A stretch of 64,000 bases of DNA, taken from contig NW_026971156.1 of NCBI RefSeq assembly GCF_963678635.1, positions 20,094 to 84,093 of the forward strand, given 5' to 3'. A program made the position numbers and the translations under genes. Positions 13,101-23,459 of the stretch are shown here, in pieces. Within the stretch, counting starts at the first letter, position 1; the number at the start of each line of letters is the position of its first letter. The notes under the pieces are model-generated. The model searched no databases. It was given only the letters and a program-made list of their open reading frames with translations, and was not told where the DNA came from. Source of the DNA: Symsagittifera roscoffensis. Taxonomy: Eukaryota; Xenacoelomorpha; Acoela; Convolutidae.

Positions 13101-13924
13101 ATAAGAAAAAAAAATGGTTACTAGCCATGGTTAGTAAAATTACAAGTTACCGATTACTAGCAAAAAAACAGCAAACTTTACGAAGCCAAGATTAGTAAAA
13201 CTACAAAATGCACGAACAATTCAAAACAATAAAAGCAATTACATTGAAAGTTGCGCAAAAAAACGTCAATATTACGATGTGGCATTTAATTTGAAAAAAT
13301 ATAAGCAGACAAACAATAGGCCAATTTTTTTTGGAAAGGAAAACTCCGTTTTGAAAAAGAAAACAGTTCCTGGTCAGACTCGACCATTTCCAACAGAGGT
13401 GAAATCCTCATCTCCATGCTATTTACAGGAGACGCCGACATATTTGAACTCATCATGAGCTAAGATACAAAAGATTAGAGTGATTCTGTCGAACAGGTTG
13501 TTAACCCAAAACAAAGTATTCAACACCATTTTTTCGAGTCTTTGTCAGGATTTACTAGCACGGATCAACTCATGACAGAAGGAGCATGAATAGTAACTAC
13601 TTGATGCTCTCTTTTTGCTTGGGTTACACAATTTTGATATCGAAATAAACTGCAGTTTGCGCTTCAAACCCAATTAAATGCAGTTTGTTCTGTCATCTGT
13701 TTTTTGTAAGCTTATTGACTTTTGTTATACACCGAATTCATCGTGCGTCAGTTGTACAGCATCAAAATATATCCCCAAAATCATCGAGATTTCAAGTTTT
13801 CTTGCAAAGTGAGTGTAGTTTTTTGAAGAATTTTCTGATTGCTTAATTTAAAATCATTTTAATCGATAATTAAACTATCTATTTTACGATACAAATGTAA
13901 TCGAATGTTTTTGATTCTTGTTTT
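10157..13924. other. Intergenic AT-rich DNA without a recognisable gene
   Basis: I see no convincing coding region here. The longest open frame (11,116-11,484, starting at TTG) has no recognisable motif, and its composition is what one expects from chance in AT-rich DNA. A possible tRNA-derived SINE remnant lies at 13,361-13,455. The last bases are the TTTT target site of the retroelement. Confidence 0.6.
13361..13455 (-). repeat. Possible tRNA-derived SINE remnant
   Basis: Read on the minus strand it contains GGCGTCTCC, a box-A-like TAGCATGG and a box-B-like GGTCGAGTCTGACC. A second, diverged copy with the same order of elements lies at 48,768-48,870. Similarity continues into the flank (GAGACGCCGA..). 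Neither folds into a good cloverleaf, so these are not functional tRNA genes. Confidence 0.3.
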
Positions 13925-14335
13925 TGGAACCTGGTCTAAACTACATTTTATGATTGGATAAATTAGATATTTTACCAATGTAAAGTATTTAATATTAACC
14001 AATCATGATCCATCTGACTAACAATCCACTTATTTGTAAGTGCTGAAATTACTTGTAATTTCAGCACCAGAGAGATTTGAATTTAACTTAGAAATTAGTT
14101 GGACTCTCCCGAGAACTTCAGCAGCCGCAATAAACCAGTATACCCTAGATCTATTGAGCCTAGCAGAGACTAGTTAAACAACCTGAGACTAGATAAGTAT
14201 AAGAGTAAGATTAGGATCGGTATTAGACTAAGAAGTTGCACGAATCTATCCGGCCGAAAATAAGATAGCGTGACGAGCAGACGGTGTACCCTATCCGAAA
14301 TTACTCTATGAGTTAACCACATCGGTCCTAACTCA
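13925..14335 (+). repeat. 5' LTR
   Basis: 411 bp, TG..CA ends, preceded by TTTT (13,921-13,924). AATAAA occurs at 14,129 and a TATAAG at 14,198. A 13-bp perfect inverted repeat lies at 14,040-14,067. It is the same length as the 3' LTR with no indel needed. Confidence 0.95.
14040..14067. promoter_or_regulatory. Perfect 13-bp palindrome in the U3 part of the LTR
   Basis: GTGCTGAAATTAC, two T residues, then GTAATTTCAGCAC: a perfect inverted repeat of 13 bp. It is unchanged in the 3' LTR (34,651-34,678) although bases close by differ between the LTRs. The position near the LTR start suggests a binding site for a dimeric regulator or an RNA hairpin; which one cannot be decided from sequence. Confidence 0.6.
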
Positions 14336-14337
14336 TC

Positions 14338-14354
14338 TGGTGCGACGATAAGTC
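14338..14354 (+). other. Candidate tRNA primer-binding site
   Basis: Two bases after the LTR end comes TGGTGCGACGATAAGTC. TGG immediately downstream of the 5' LTR is the complement of the CCA end of a tRNA, and the 2-nt spacing is usual. The matching primer would end ..GTCGCACCA; I did not assign the tRNA. Confidence 0.65.
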
Positions 14355-14422
14355 TCGAACAAGTCCTTAGTAGCTTAGAATTAACCAATAATAGATTAGA
14401 AATTAGACAAAACATTTACAAA

Positions 14423-14656
14423 ATGTTATACGACGATAATTTAATCGAAATGTCTCTACGACTCAATAGATCAGAGCCAATATTCCGAACGATAACAGAA
14501 CTACCCGGAATTGGAAGAAGACCTCGAACCAGAGACGACATACGACAAAGTAGAAACTTACCATATAGTTATATGATAGTTCGGCAAAAGCCAACACAAA
14601 CTTTTGTATTTAGAATTTTATTAGCAATGAATTTAGATTTTCATTTGCAAACATAA
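14423..14656 (+). CDS. Small leader ORF of the retroelement
   Basis: 77 codons starting at an ATG 85 nt after the LTR. The product is rich in Arg and has no recognisable motif. It might be an upstream ORF, or the first coding exon of a spliced mRNA: the downstream 27.4-kb ORF lacks an ATG and has a splice acceptor. It could also be chance. It lies in the ~1.25-kb untranslated leader, where packaging signals are normally found. Confidence 0.25.
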   Translation: MLYDDNLIEMSLRLNRSEPIFRTITELPGIGRRPRTRDDIRQSRNLPYSYMIVRQKPTQTFVFRILLAMNLDFHLQT

Positions 14657-14940
14657 AATCTTGAAGTCAATCTTCATAATCATTTCAGGCGCTAAAAAAA
14701 TATTAATATACAATAACGATTGATAAAAAGATCTCAGATCGTTTTCCTAAATTCTGCAGTAATATACAAAACATGTTTGAAAAATATTTATTGAAAAATC
14801 AAAATAAAAATTAGTAGCATGACAATAAACGGTTAGTAATCATAAATCATCCTGTTGTTCCAGCTTCATCACCTAAACATAACAGCATTCATAAGCTCAC
14901 TAATATCATAAAAACACTAAATCTTTTCTTTACACAAATT

Positions 14941-15065
14941 TAAATCATTTTAAACTTGAATTCACTTAATTTTAAAACCAGATCATCAAGGCTTATCCTT
15001 GGATCTTAAATCATTTTCTACTTAATTAAATTTCAAATTTGATCATCAAGGCTTATCCTTGGATC
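14941..15065 (+). repeat. Two 60-nt direct repeats with a hairpin in the leader
   Basis: GATCATCAAGGCTTATCC followed by TTGGATC occurs at 14,981-15,005 and again at 15,041-15,065, exactly 60 nt apart, and the bases before each copy are similar. Each copy can fold with CAAGG pairing to CCTTG. In a retroelement leader this is a natural place for a packaging or dimerisation structure; the role is inference. Confidence 0.5.
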
Positions 15066-15279
15066 AAACAGAACAACTTTGTTCTCCCCCACCCACTTAA
15101 TTAGTGTCTAACGACCTCAAACGTCGATTCACTACCCAACCCTTTCTAAAGACCCAAGACTAATAGAAATTTTTAAACAAAACTAATCATTCAAATTAGG
15201 ATAAACAGTGAAGAACTTCGGTTATTCATCCTTCACTTGATCCCCCCTCTTACCAGACCCAGGATAAATCTTAGACTTA

Positions 15280-15401
15280 GTAAGTTTAAAATAGTATCTA
15301 ACGAACTACTCGCGTTCTAATTATACCTGAACCTTGTGGATCGATTTACTATTCTCCAACACTTGAACACAATCACTACCCTTAAGTAAGATTAAGTAAG
15401 T
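15280..15401 (+). promoter_or_regulatory. Candidate splice donors in the leader
   Basis: GTAAGT at 15,280 and 15,396 and GTAAGA at 15,386 match the donor consensus. A subgenomic RNA is expected because the ORFs beyond pol cannot be reached from the Gag start. The plausible partner is the acceptor at 27,413-27,414. Confidence 0.3.
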
Positions 15402-15582
15402 TAACACCTTAGCTTATACTAGCCACGAGAAAGTAAAAAATCATTCTTCGGAATTGATTTACTTTTCTCTCCAACCCTGAACAAATAGACCCAGGTTAAG
15501 CTAACCAAAAAATCGTAAGGACTAACAGTCTAAGAAAATAGAAATCATTTAACAACCTTTTGCATCCGTCATCCTAAACCTT

Positions 15583-16050
15583 ATGTCATTTAAAAACCTA
15601 GGAAATAAACAAACAATCGTTTTACACAATTGTGAGATAGATAACAAAAAATACGACCTTGTAATCACACCTCATACACAAACAGTTGGATATATTAGAA
15701 CAAAACGACAAACACTAAAAAGAAAAATAATAACCAAACAAAGACAAATCACACGAAAAAGATTTTCCAAAAACCGAAACGCATTTTCAGAATCAGAAAC
15801 CAGCAGTTTAGACGAACTTTATAAATTAAAAGAATCAATAGATAAAAATTGCCCAATTCACGATCAATTATATTTTTCCGACTCAGAAACAACTTCAAAT
15901 TCATCAAAAAGAGGAAAAAGAAGAATAAAAAAGCAATATAAACACAAACCAGTACACTTATACAATTGGAATCAACCAATTAGACACATCGATAATTACA
16001 TATTAACAGTCATCAAACGAAAAAATGAGCTCAACGCACACCCCAGGTGA
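15583..16050 (+). CDS. Basic 155-aa ORF preceding gag
   Basis: First substantial ORF after the leader, ATG at 15,583, overlapping the start of gag by 26 nt in another frame. The product is strongly basic, with clusters of Lys and Arg (RTKRQTLKRK, SSKRGKRRIKKQYKHK) and Ser/acidic stretches (SESETSS, SDSETTS). This suits a nucleic-acid-binding or nuclear protein. I recognise no family. The CAA/ACA-rich codon use is the same as in gag, which supports it as a real element gene. It could be an independent accessory protein or the N-terminus of a frameshifted Gag. No break is seen in it. Confidence 0.55.
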   Translation: MSFKNLGNKQTIVLHNCEIDNKKYDLVITPHTQTVGYIRTKRQTLKRKIITKQRQITRKRFSKNRNAFSESETSSLDELYKLKESIDKNCPIHDQLYFSDSETTSNSSKRGKRRIKKQYKHKPVHLYNWNQPIRHIDNYILTVIKRKNELNAHPR

Positions 16051-19042
16051 AGAAAGTCCAGATGATGATGATATCTTCCCCTTCATTGTAGATGCAACCA
16101 ATGATAGAGGACAGCATATATTTTGCAAGAATTTACTCTTAAATTTGTTTGAACCCGGAATCAGCCCATGTAAAACAGAGTTTCCAGATGTAAAAATCAA
16201 AAGACAAATTATCGATCACTATCTGAAAGATATATGTAACTTAACACAACAATACGGAATCTACTCCATAGAATTCAGCTCACCAAACCAGAATCACAGC
16301 AAATATGTAATTCAAACAGACGACCTTGATTTAGAATTTTCAAAAGTATTCTCAGAATATATAAAAAGCATACAATATCATAACTCACAAAGAGCAAACT
16401 CCATATTCACCAATGAAGTTTTTGCAATAATATATAGTTATATCTCGATATTAGAAAACGAAATCCCAATCCCAAATGTCTCACCGACAGAAACATCTAA
16501 ACATATAAGAGTACGACATGAAATCACACTACTCTCTAGTTTTCTAAATATAATTCAAGAAAATTTCACTAAAGATGAAGTTTCACCACATACAAAACAT
16601 GACTTACAAAAAATTTTGGCATGGTTTATAATAGATTATTTCACACATAATATTGATTTAATTTCACAAGCAAGAAAAAATTTTAGACCTCAAAACTCAA
16701 ACGATGATACTGCCATCACAGAACAGTCAGACTATGTTTGGGACCCCGAATGGTCTCATCCCGCATTCATAAACTTCCCACAATCAATCTCAAGTCAAGC
16801 AATAAGTACGATATCTTATGTAAGAGATTATGTAAGAGTAATACCATTAACCATTGATGCAACGCCATTAAACTATAATACATTTTTACCTGATATGCAA
16901 AATAATAGTTTAAACTCCACAGTCATACACAATGAAAACCTCAATGGAACTAGGAATCTCACTCAACAAGATATCCAGACACCATCACACTTCATAAATG
17001 AAGAAATCGTACACACAACAACTACACAACAAAGCATTTCACCGATACGTCCAAATTTAACAACACCAAGAAATACAAACCCTTCACAAACACAGGTAAC
17101 CTTGCAATCAACCGATAAACCTTCGGTTGCCCCAAAATATTCACACATGGATTATCAAACATACAGACCCATGACAATACCGTCAAAAACACGTAAAACG
17201 TTCACTAGAAACAATTTTGCAGAACATAATTATAACTACACACATCCATCAAAAACAAAATATCCCCCACGAAAAAATACTAATAATCATATAAGATCTC
17301 GAAACTGGGATAACCCAATGGCATCAACCAATTCAGTAAATTTTCAAACAAATTCACATCCTCCACAGGATCGTAGTGAAAATTATCCATTTTTTCAACA
17401 AAATAAGAATAAAAAACAAACATCTTATCAAATGGATTACTTATCCTCAGATGATGACTTTTTACAACCAGATATATTTGCACCATATAATCAAGAATAT
17501 CGTGGACAAGAAGTACAGAAACCACATACAAATCATAGAATTTTTTCTCCACAACCGATAGATACACAAAATCAACAACCAATCCAAACACAAAACCCAA
17601 TTAATACACAATCTTTTCAACCAATTCAGCAACAAAACCCAATGATCACACACTCGTATCAACCAACACAAATGCAAAATGAAATACCACTCCCATATTA
17701 TCTTCAACAACACGAAATAACAAGAAATCAACTTTCAAATTTTTCTCAAATGCCAAATGCAGCAGAATCATTACAAATGACAATGAATCCATACCTTATG
17801 GGTGGATCATCAATAACATCAAACAAACCTTTAATGGTATTTACAGGAACAGACCCTGAATATTCTGTAGAAGATTATTTAAATGCAGTAACAGCAAATT
17901 TGATTTTAAATATAGGACCTGAACCAATTAATACGCCACTACATCAAAACTGGATACATCGACGCACAGCGTTGATACAGACAACCTTAGACGGCGCAGC
18001 CCAAAAATGGTTTTCAGTATTGCCTATAGAAATAAAATCAAATTGGAAAAGGTTTACACAAGAATTTTCAAAAATGTTTGACTCCGAAAGAAACAAACAA
18101 CAACAAAGAGTTTTATGTAATGAAATTCGCAGATTACCAAATGAAACCATCAAGCAATTAGCAGTACGCATCGAAACACTAGTTCGAAAAGCATATTCAT
18201 TAAATACACACGACTATAAAAACACAAAAATGACAGAAATCTTAATGATGACCTTAACACCGCAATTAAGGAAAATAGCAATAAAAAAGAAGGCATCCCA
18301 TCCCTCCTCAATTCGAGAACCCGATTTAGATTTTCGAAAACTAGTAGACAAACTAGAACAAGCGGAAATCACAATGAAACTCGAAGAAACAGAAAATCTG
18401 AAATTACAATTTGTTAACCGAATTGAAACAAATTCCACAAATATCAACAATATACAGGAATCAGATACAGACCTCGTTGAAAAAATCACTGAAATACTCA
18501 ATATTTATGAAAAACACCCAACCTTTAAAGACAAACCATCTTTCAAAAAATGGTGTAACTATTGCCGACGATATGGACATAGTATTTCTGAATGTAGACA
18601 AAAACAGCAAGACAATCAAAATAAACCTCAAAAATATAAAGAACCAAATAAATCATTCTATCAATACATGAAGAAAGATCAAAATCTACCGAACAAAAAT
18701 GTATACAGCAACAACAGTTCAGGAAAACCACTCCCGAACAATACAAATTATACAAGAACTCAATCACCACATAACTCAAGTTATAGAGGAAGATCGCCAG
18801 AACGGAGACATACACAAAATCCGTCACAAAATCACTACAATAGACCAAATAGTCGAAATAACTACTCCAGATCTAATTCAAACACAACACAATTTGTTTC
18901 TAGATCTAATTCCCAATCAAGAAATAAATACTATCCAAACAATCAGTCACGAAACTCATCATATAATAGAAATAGAAACTATTCCAATAATCGAAATAGA
19001 AGCTATTCAAACAACCGAAATCAGTATTACCCAAACAATTGA
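16025..19042 (+). CDS. gag: Gag polyprotein, very long (1005 aa)
   Basis: Structural polyprotein that would form the particle and bind RNA. Residues 1-220 are a folded, mostly hydrophobic/acidic domain without a family I recognise. Residues about 250-590 are low-complexity and rich in Asn, Gln, Pro and Thr. Residues about 604-745 match the retrotransposon Gag pattern (FTGTDPEYSVEDYL.., AAQKWF.., then the helical LxxRMxxxxx-type region). A zinc knuckle CNYCRRYGHSISEC (C-X2-C-X4-H-X4-C) lies at 844-857, followed by an RS/N-rich tail with tandem YSNNRN repeats. Typical Ty3/gypsy Gags are 300-500 aa, so this one is about twice normal. The ATG at 16,025 is chosen because it overlaps the upstream ORF and opens directly into the conserved domain. 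The ORF ends at TGA (19,040), but the same frame continues to 19,609. Confidence 0.88.
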   Translation: MSSTHTPGEESPDDDDIFPFIVDATNDRGQHIFCKNLLLNLFEPGISPCKTEFPDVKIKRQIIDHYLKDICNLTQQYGIYSIEFSSPNQNHSKYVIQTDDLDLEFSKVFSEYIKSIQYHNSQRANSIFTNEVFAIIYSYISILENEIPIPNVSPTETSKHIRVRHEITLLSSFLNIIQENFTKDEVSPHTKHDLQKILAWFIIDYFTHNIDLISQARKNFRPQNSNDDTAITEQSDYVWDPEWSHPAFINFPQSISSQAISTISYVRDYVRVIPLTIDATPLNYNTFLPDMQNNSLNSTVIHNENLNGTRNLTQQDIQTPSHFINEEIVHTTTTQQSISPIRPNLTTPRNTNPSQTQVTLQSTDKPSVAPKYSHMDYQTYRPMTIPSKTRKTFTRNNFAEHNYNYTHPSKTKYPPRKNTNNHIRSRNWDNPMASTNSVNFQTNSHPPQDRSENYPFFQQNKNKKQTSYQMDYLSSDDDFLQPDIFAPYNQEYRGQEVQKPHTNHRIFSPQPIDTQNQQPIQTQNPINTQSFQPIQQQNPMITHSYQPTQMQNEIPLPYYLQQHEITRNQLSNFSQMPNAAESLQMTMNPYLMGGSSITSNKPLMVFTGTDPEYSVEDYLNAVTANLILNIGPEPINTPLHQNWIHRRTALIQTTLDGAAQKWFSVLPIEIKSNWKRFTQEFSKMFDSERNKQQQRVLCNEIRRLPNETIKQLAVRIETLVRKAYSLNTHDYKNTKMTEILMMTLTPQLRKIAIKKKASHPSSIREPDLDFRKLVDKLEQAEITMKLEETENLKLQFVNRIETNSTNINNIQESDTDLVEKITEILNIYEKHPTFKDKPSFKKWCNYCRRYGHSISECRQKQQDNQNKPQKYKEPNKSFYQYMKKDQNLPNKNVYSNNSSGKPLPNNTNYTRTQSPHNSSYRGRSPERRHTQNPSQNHYNRPNSRNNYSRSNSNTTQFVSRSNSQSRNKYYPNNQSRNSSYNRNRNYSNNRNRSYSNNRNQYYPNN

Positions 19043-19612
19043 TCAAGAAATAACTCATATAACAGATCAAACGGTAATTATCAAAATAGATCACGAAATA
19101 ATTCACAAAATCGACATTCAAGTTATAATAATCGTTATAGAAATTATTCCCAATCACCACACCGGAATAATAATCATTATAATAATTCTAATAATCGCCA
19201 CAGAAGTAGTACCCCTAAACATCAAAGACATATTAATCGAGTACAATCAAATCCAGAAACAACATCAGACCCCCCAGGTATTGATGACACAGTTAATGAT
19301 ACGTTACAACTCAATCAAATAAACTGTGGATCATCAGACTCAGAAAGTGATACAGAAAACACTCTCTCCATCAATATGATAGCAGTCGAAAATGACTATG
19401 AACCTATCATATATGAACAACCATTTTCATCACACATATATGAAAATCAATCAGAATTCCTTCACAATTATTATATTGAACCCATCCATTCCACACCAAC
19501 GACGCAAGAAATTAATGGAATTAACGCTACAAATCAATCCAATGAGAATGACAAAACAAAATGCTTGAATACAAACCACATCTATCAAAATATACAAAAA
19601 GAACAACCTTAA
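19043..19612 (+). pseudogene. In-frame continuation of Gag beyond a TGA
   Basis: After the TGA at 19,040 the Gag frame stays open for 189 codons to a TAA at 19,610. The first part continues the same Asn/Arg/Ser repeats as the Gag tail. The repeat unit that starts with the stop codon matches one carrying Gln in that position just upstream. The rest is acidic and leads to the protease. This looks like one polyprotein interrupted by a stop, either by mutation or by a stop suppressed at low efficiency as in some gag-pol junctions. Confidence 0.6.
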
Positions 19613-19960
19613 GAAAAAATTTGGACAATACCATTTCTCTTAGAAAGTCCAAGAAACAAAGAATTTCAACCACCAGATCTTGAAATTGATTTTCTAATTG
19701 ATTCAGGAGCAGAATCAAATATAATAAACATTCCCACATGGAATGAAATAAAAACCGTACACCCAAAGCTAACACCTCTTGAAACCTCCAGTAAGCTAGC
19801 AACATCACAAGGATCAACATTAATAAACTACGGAAAAATTCAATTATTTCTTCTACCCACAAGAACAATAGAGCAAAATAAAATTTTAAATAAACCATTT
19901 AAACAAATGTTCCATATCACTGATATTAAACATACCAACAATCAACATCTTGAACAGTAA
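19613..19960 (+). CDS. pro: Retroviral-type aspartic protease
   Basis: Same frame as gag, directly after the TAA at 19,610. The active-site motif FLIDSGAESNII (D-S-G-A) is the retropepsin signature, preceded by the usual hydrophobic strand. About 100 residues remain to the TAA at 19,958, which fits a protease monomer. It would cleave Gag and Pol during particle maturation. The C-terminal part of the domain appears to continue in the next frame (NILNSKILIKDKY), so the change into the pol frame lies within 19,890-19,957, most likely near 19,928. A +1 programmed shift or a one-base insertion would both explain it. Confidence 0.75.
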   Translation, partial: EKIWTIPFLLESPRNKEFQPPDLEIDFLIDSGAESNIINIPTWNEIKTVHPKLTPLETSSKLATSQGSTLINYGKIQLFLLPTRTIEQNKILNKPFKQMFHITDIKHTNNQHLEQ

Positions 19961-22103
19961 AATACTAATCAAAGATAAATATACAAAAACAAAAGACACA
20001 TCCCTAACATTTTTTCAAAGATTAAATAAACAACCACCATTCTTTTCAAAATTCTATCCAATATATAACCAACAAAGAAAACACTTGAAACCACTCTCAG
20101 GAAACATATACAATTTTTCAATAAAACAAGTTCACCAATATGATAAAAAACAAAACAAACAACAATTTTATATGTCAGATTTTGAATTCAAACCTATCCA
20201 TAAATTTTTCAAAATCACAATCTCATCAATAAAATATTTGAAAAACTCGAAATCAGATATTATTTCTTTACATGTATACAACAATACACCCTACCGAGTA
20301 ACATTACCTTTAGGACTTTTAGGCTATTGCGAAACCAACGCTACAATATCACCAATACACGAAAAAGCATATCGCGTAAATAATATACTCCAATTATTAG
20401 ATATTTGTCAATCCACAATACTTAATGAAGAATTATCCATAAATAATATAATAAGTAACGAAAAAAGAAATACGGATTATTTCACAAAAACCCCATATTT
20501 CAAACCTACATTCAACATAAGTAACTACACAGAGAATCAACAGAAATTTTTAACAATGTTTAACTTCCAACATTCACAAATAACACAAGACGAATTTGAT
20601 AAATTAGCCAAACAGCTAATCAAATATTCATCAGTCTATGCAACATCCAAATTTGATGTTGGCAAAATCAGCTCATCACTACATCTCCCATTAAAACCAG
20701 ACGCAGTTTTCAAAAAACAAAGAGCAAGTAAAGTACCAATTCACTTACACGATAAAGTGAACAGATTACTCGACATTTTAGAACAATACAACATTATATC
20801 ACCAGTAAATAAAGAAGAACAACAAAAAGGTAACACATTTATCAACCCTGTTATCATTCTAGCCAAAGGCGAATCATTAAAAATCGTTCTCGACGCTAGA
20901 TACCTTAACTCACTCATAGATGAATCAAAGTGCAATTGGCCTATTGAACCAATACAAGTTATTTTAACAAAAATAAACGGAAAATACTTTACAACCGCAG
21001 ATATGAACAGTGCATATAATCAAATGCCATTAGATGAACAATCGCGACGTTTAACACAATTTGTTATTGGAAACCAACAGTATGAATTCAACCGCCTATT
21101 CTATGGAATATCCATAGGACCAGCAGCATTTTCAGCTTTTATGAGCAAAATTTTTAGACCACTAATACTCAAGAAAAACGCAATCACCTATTTAGACGAT
21201 GTTTTTATGCAATCACAGACTAAAGAAGAAATGTTCAATGTTTTAGAACATTATCACCAAATACTTCAGAACGAAAATCTGAAGGCCGCCCCCGATAAAT
21301 CACACTTCTTTTTGACAAGAGTTAAATTCTTAGGACATAATATAGAAAGAAAAACAATCACTCCATTGAAATCACGCCTTGATGCTATTCAGAAACTCCA
21401 ACCACCAACAAATAAAAAGAAAATCCAAGAATTCTTTGGAATGTTAAACTTTTTAAGCAAATATGTTTATAAAATGCAATTATACCTAAGACCATTCTAT
21501 AATATACTTAGACAACAAAATAATTTTGAATGGAATACAGAACATCAAGCACGATTTGATGAAATTAAGAAACTCTTAACTGAACAAATTTCGAACACAA
21601 TTCCAGATCCAAATCAACCATTCTATGCAATGTGCGATGCTTCGAACTTTGGCATCGGCGCAGCATTATTACACTCACATAATGGTACAAATAAAATGAA
21701 CCTTATATCAGCAAATTCTCGATTATTCACTCAAGCAGAGCTACGACTCTCAACTCTAATGAGAGAATGTACAGCCATAATATATACACTCACAGATTAT
21801 GAATTTCTGATACTTGGATCAAAACATCCAACAGTTCTTTTCACTGACCATAAACCAATCATCTTTCTCTTTACACAAAAATCTAATCCAAACCACCGAG
21901 TTTATAGATTTCAAGTAATTTTAATGAAATTCCCAAACTTACATATAGTTTGGACCGCAGGAAAAAATCTTGCATTACCAGACACTTTAAGTCGAAATAC
22001 GCCACCTGAATTACTTACACGTAATACCACAGTTGAAATACCCAAAAATATAAAATTCTACCTTGCAGAAAACGAAACATCACCCCGATTGGAATGCAAA
22101 TAA
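19950..22103 (+). CDS. pol: Pol, first copy: reverse transcriptase and RNase H
   Basis: 717 codons without an ATG at the start; the frame is open from 19,890 and overlaps the protease frame. Residues 1-240 form a linker. RT follows from about residue 245, with the palm motifs LKIVLDARYLN, FTTADMNSAYNQM, FNRLFYGISIGP and the catalytic YLDD at 414-417. The thumb/connection includes FLGHNIER.. and LRPFYNIL. RNase H has the acidic residues in AMCDASNFGIGAAL, the Glu in MRECTAII and the Asp in LFTDHKP. These domains copy the genomic RNA into DNA. The ORF ends at TAA (22,101), but the same frame continues with the integrase. The region from 21,286 on is repeated 2144 bp downstream. Confidence 0.9.
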   Translation: MNSKILIKDKYTKTKDTSLTFFQRLNKQPPFFSKFYPIYNQQRKHLKPLSGNIYNFSIKQVHQYDKKQNKQQFYMSDFEFKPIHKFFKITISSIKYLKNSKSDIISLHVYNNTPYRVTLPLGLLGYCETNATISPIHEKAYRVNNILQLLDICQSTILNEELSINNIISNEKRNTDYFTKTPYFKPTFNISNYTENQQKFLTMFNFQHSQITQDEFDKLAKQLIKYSSVYATSKFDVGKISSSLHLPLKPDAVFKKQRASKVPIHLHDKVNRLLDILEQYNIISPVNKEEQQKGNTFINPVIILAKGESLKIVLDARYLNSLIDESKCNWPIEPIQVILTKINGKYFTTADMNSAYNQMPLDEQSRRLTQFVIGNQQYEFNRLFYGISIGPAAFSAFMSKIFRPLILKKNAITYLDDVFMQSQTKEEMFNVLEHYHQILQNENLKAAPDKSHFFLTRVKFLGHNIERKTITPLKSRLDAIQKLQPPTNKKKIQEFFGMLNFLSKYVYKMQLYLRPFYNILRQQNNFEWNTEHQARFDEIKKLLTEQISNTIPDPNQPFYAMCDASNFGIGAALLHSHNGTNKMNLISANSRLFTQAELRLSTLMRECTAIIYTLTDYEFLILGSKHPTVLFTDHKPIIFLFTQKSNPNHRVYRFQVILMKFPNLHIVWTAGKNLALPDTLSRNTPPELLTRNTTVEIPKNIKFYLAENETSPRLECK

Positions 22104-23459
22104 GCAGTAAAAACTGACGTTGAACAATCACAGATAAATAGTTTACAACATTTTCCACTTTATTTAGATTGCCAAAATAATCACTATGAAGTTGATCTAC
22201 TTGGAACATCAACTTTTAAACCAATTCCATATTCACAATGGATAAAAAATAACACCCAACAAAAAAGAATAAAACAACACCCGCCTAAAAAAGATCTTTT
22301 TCCACTAATTGAAAAAGAAAACTTAACTGATAAAAGAAATTTATCAGGACCAGAAACAAACGATTCAAAATACACAATAAATCAAGTTTTTGACCTCCAT
22401 GACCCACTTGATACAATACCCTTATCTAAATTAGAAATTGAAAACATTTTTCTCCCCCCAACAGAAACAATTACAGTTTCAACATTGAAACAATATCAAA
22501 ATCTTGACCCAGTAATTAGACAACTAAAATCATGGCACAAATATAAAACTAAACCCGTCAAGGCAGATACAACTATTTTAGGAAACAAAACACTCCTCCG
22601 ATACTTTCGAAAATTTAATAATACAACAATTAACGAAAATACAGACCTTTTAGAATATAAATTAAATGAATCTACAGTTCCCTGTCTCCCTTTGAGTATG
22701 ATTCTCATAGCTTTTAATATTTCACATACACAAAATATTAAAAGACACTCTGGATCAGAGAAAACATATTCAAATTTCATACAAAACTTTTATTTCCCAA
22801 ATGCACCAATTTGGATAAAAGTACTATGCAATGATTGTATAGTATGTCAACTAAATAAACCTTATCCAAATCAAAAACAAATAGCACAAAAACAAGATTT
22901 TAAAGGACAAAGTTTGTACTTTAACCACCGTATCTCCTTTGATACAAAAGGACCAATTTCACCCTCATCTGAAGGAAACTCCTACATTATGGTAATTGTT
23001 GACGCATTTACACATTATGTAGCACTTAACCCAGTACCACATTGTAACGCTTATTACGCTTACACAACGCTTTATGAACACTGGATAGCCAAATTTGGAC
23101 TACCAGAAATTTTAGTTACAGACAACGGTACAGAATTCATAAATAATGAAATCATCACACTATGTCATTTATATAACATCAAACACAAACCACGTACATC
23201 TCACGCACCTTGGACAAACGGCTTAGTCGAAGGTATGAACCGTTCATTACAAGAATATCTCAGATGTATCATCAATGGAAATGATACAAGATACACCGAA
23301 TGGTCAGCAGATGTAAAATTATTTCCCTTAGCATATAATTCACAAATTACGACAACTCTAGGAATGTCACCATATGAAATGGTTTTTAACCAAAAGCCAC
23401 GCAAACCAATAATGTTTACAGCAAACTCACCGCCCCCGATAAATCACACTTCTTTTTGA
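22104..23459 (+). pseudogene. pol: Pol, first copy: integrase lacking its C-terminus
   Basis: Same frame as the RT part, after a TAA. It has the zinc-binding module (two His in SHTQNIKRHSG, then CNDCIVC) and the DDE core: Asp in FDTKGPIS.., Asp in VTDNGTEF, Glu in NGLVEGMNR. It would insert the DNA copy into the host genome. The frame runs into the duplication junction at 23,429, where it switches to RT thumb sequence and stops at TGA (23,457). The GPY/F C-terminal domain is therefore missing from this copy. Confidence 0.85.

Noticed and set aside
19890..19957. Proven programmed +1 frameshift between protease and RT
   Set aside because: No clear slippery site or stimulatory structure recognised; in a copy with other frameshifts an ordinary indel is equally likely.
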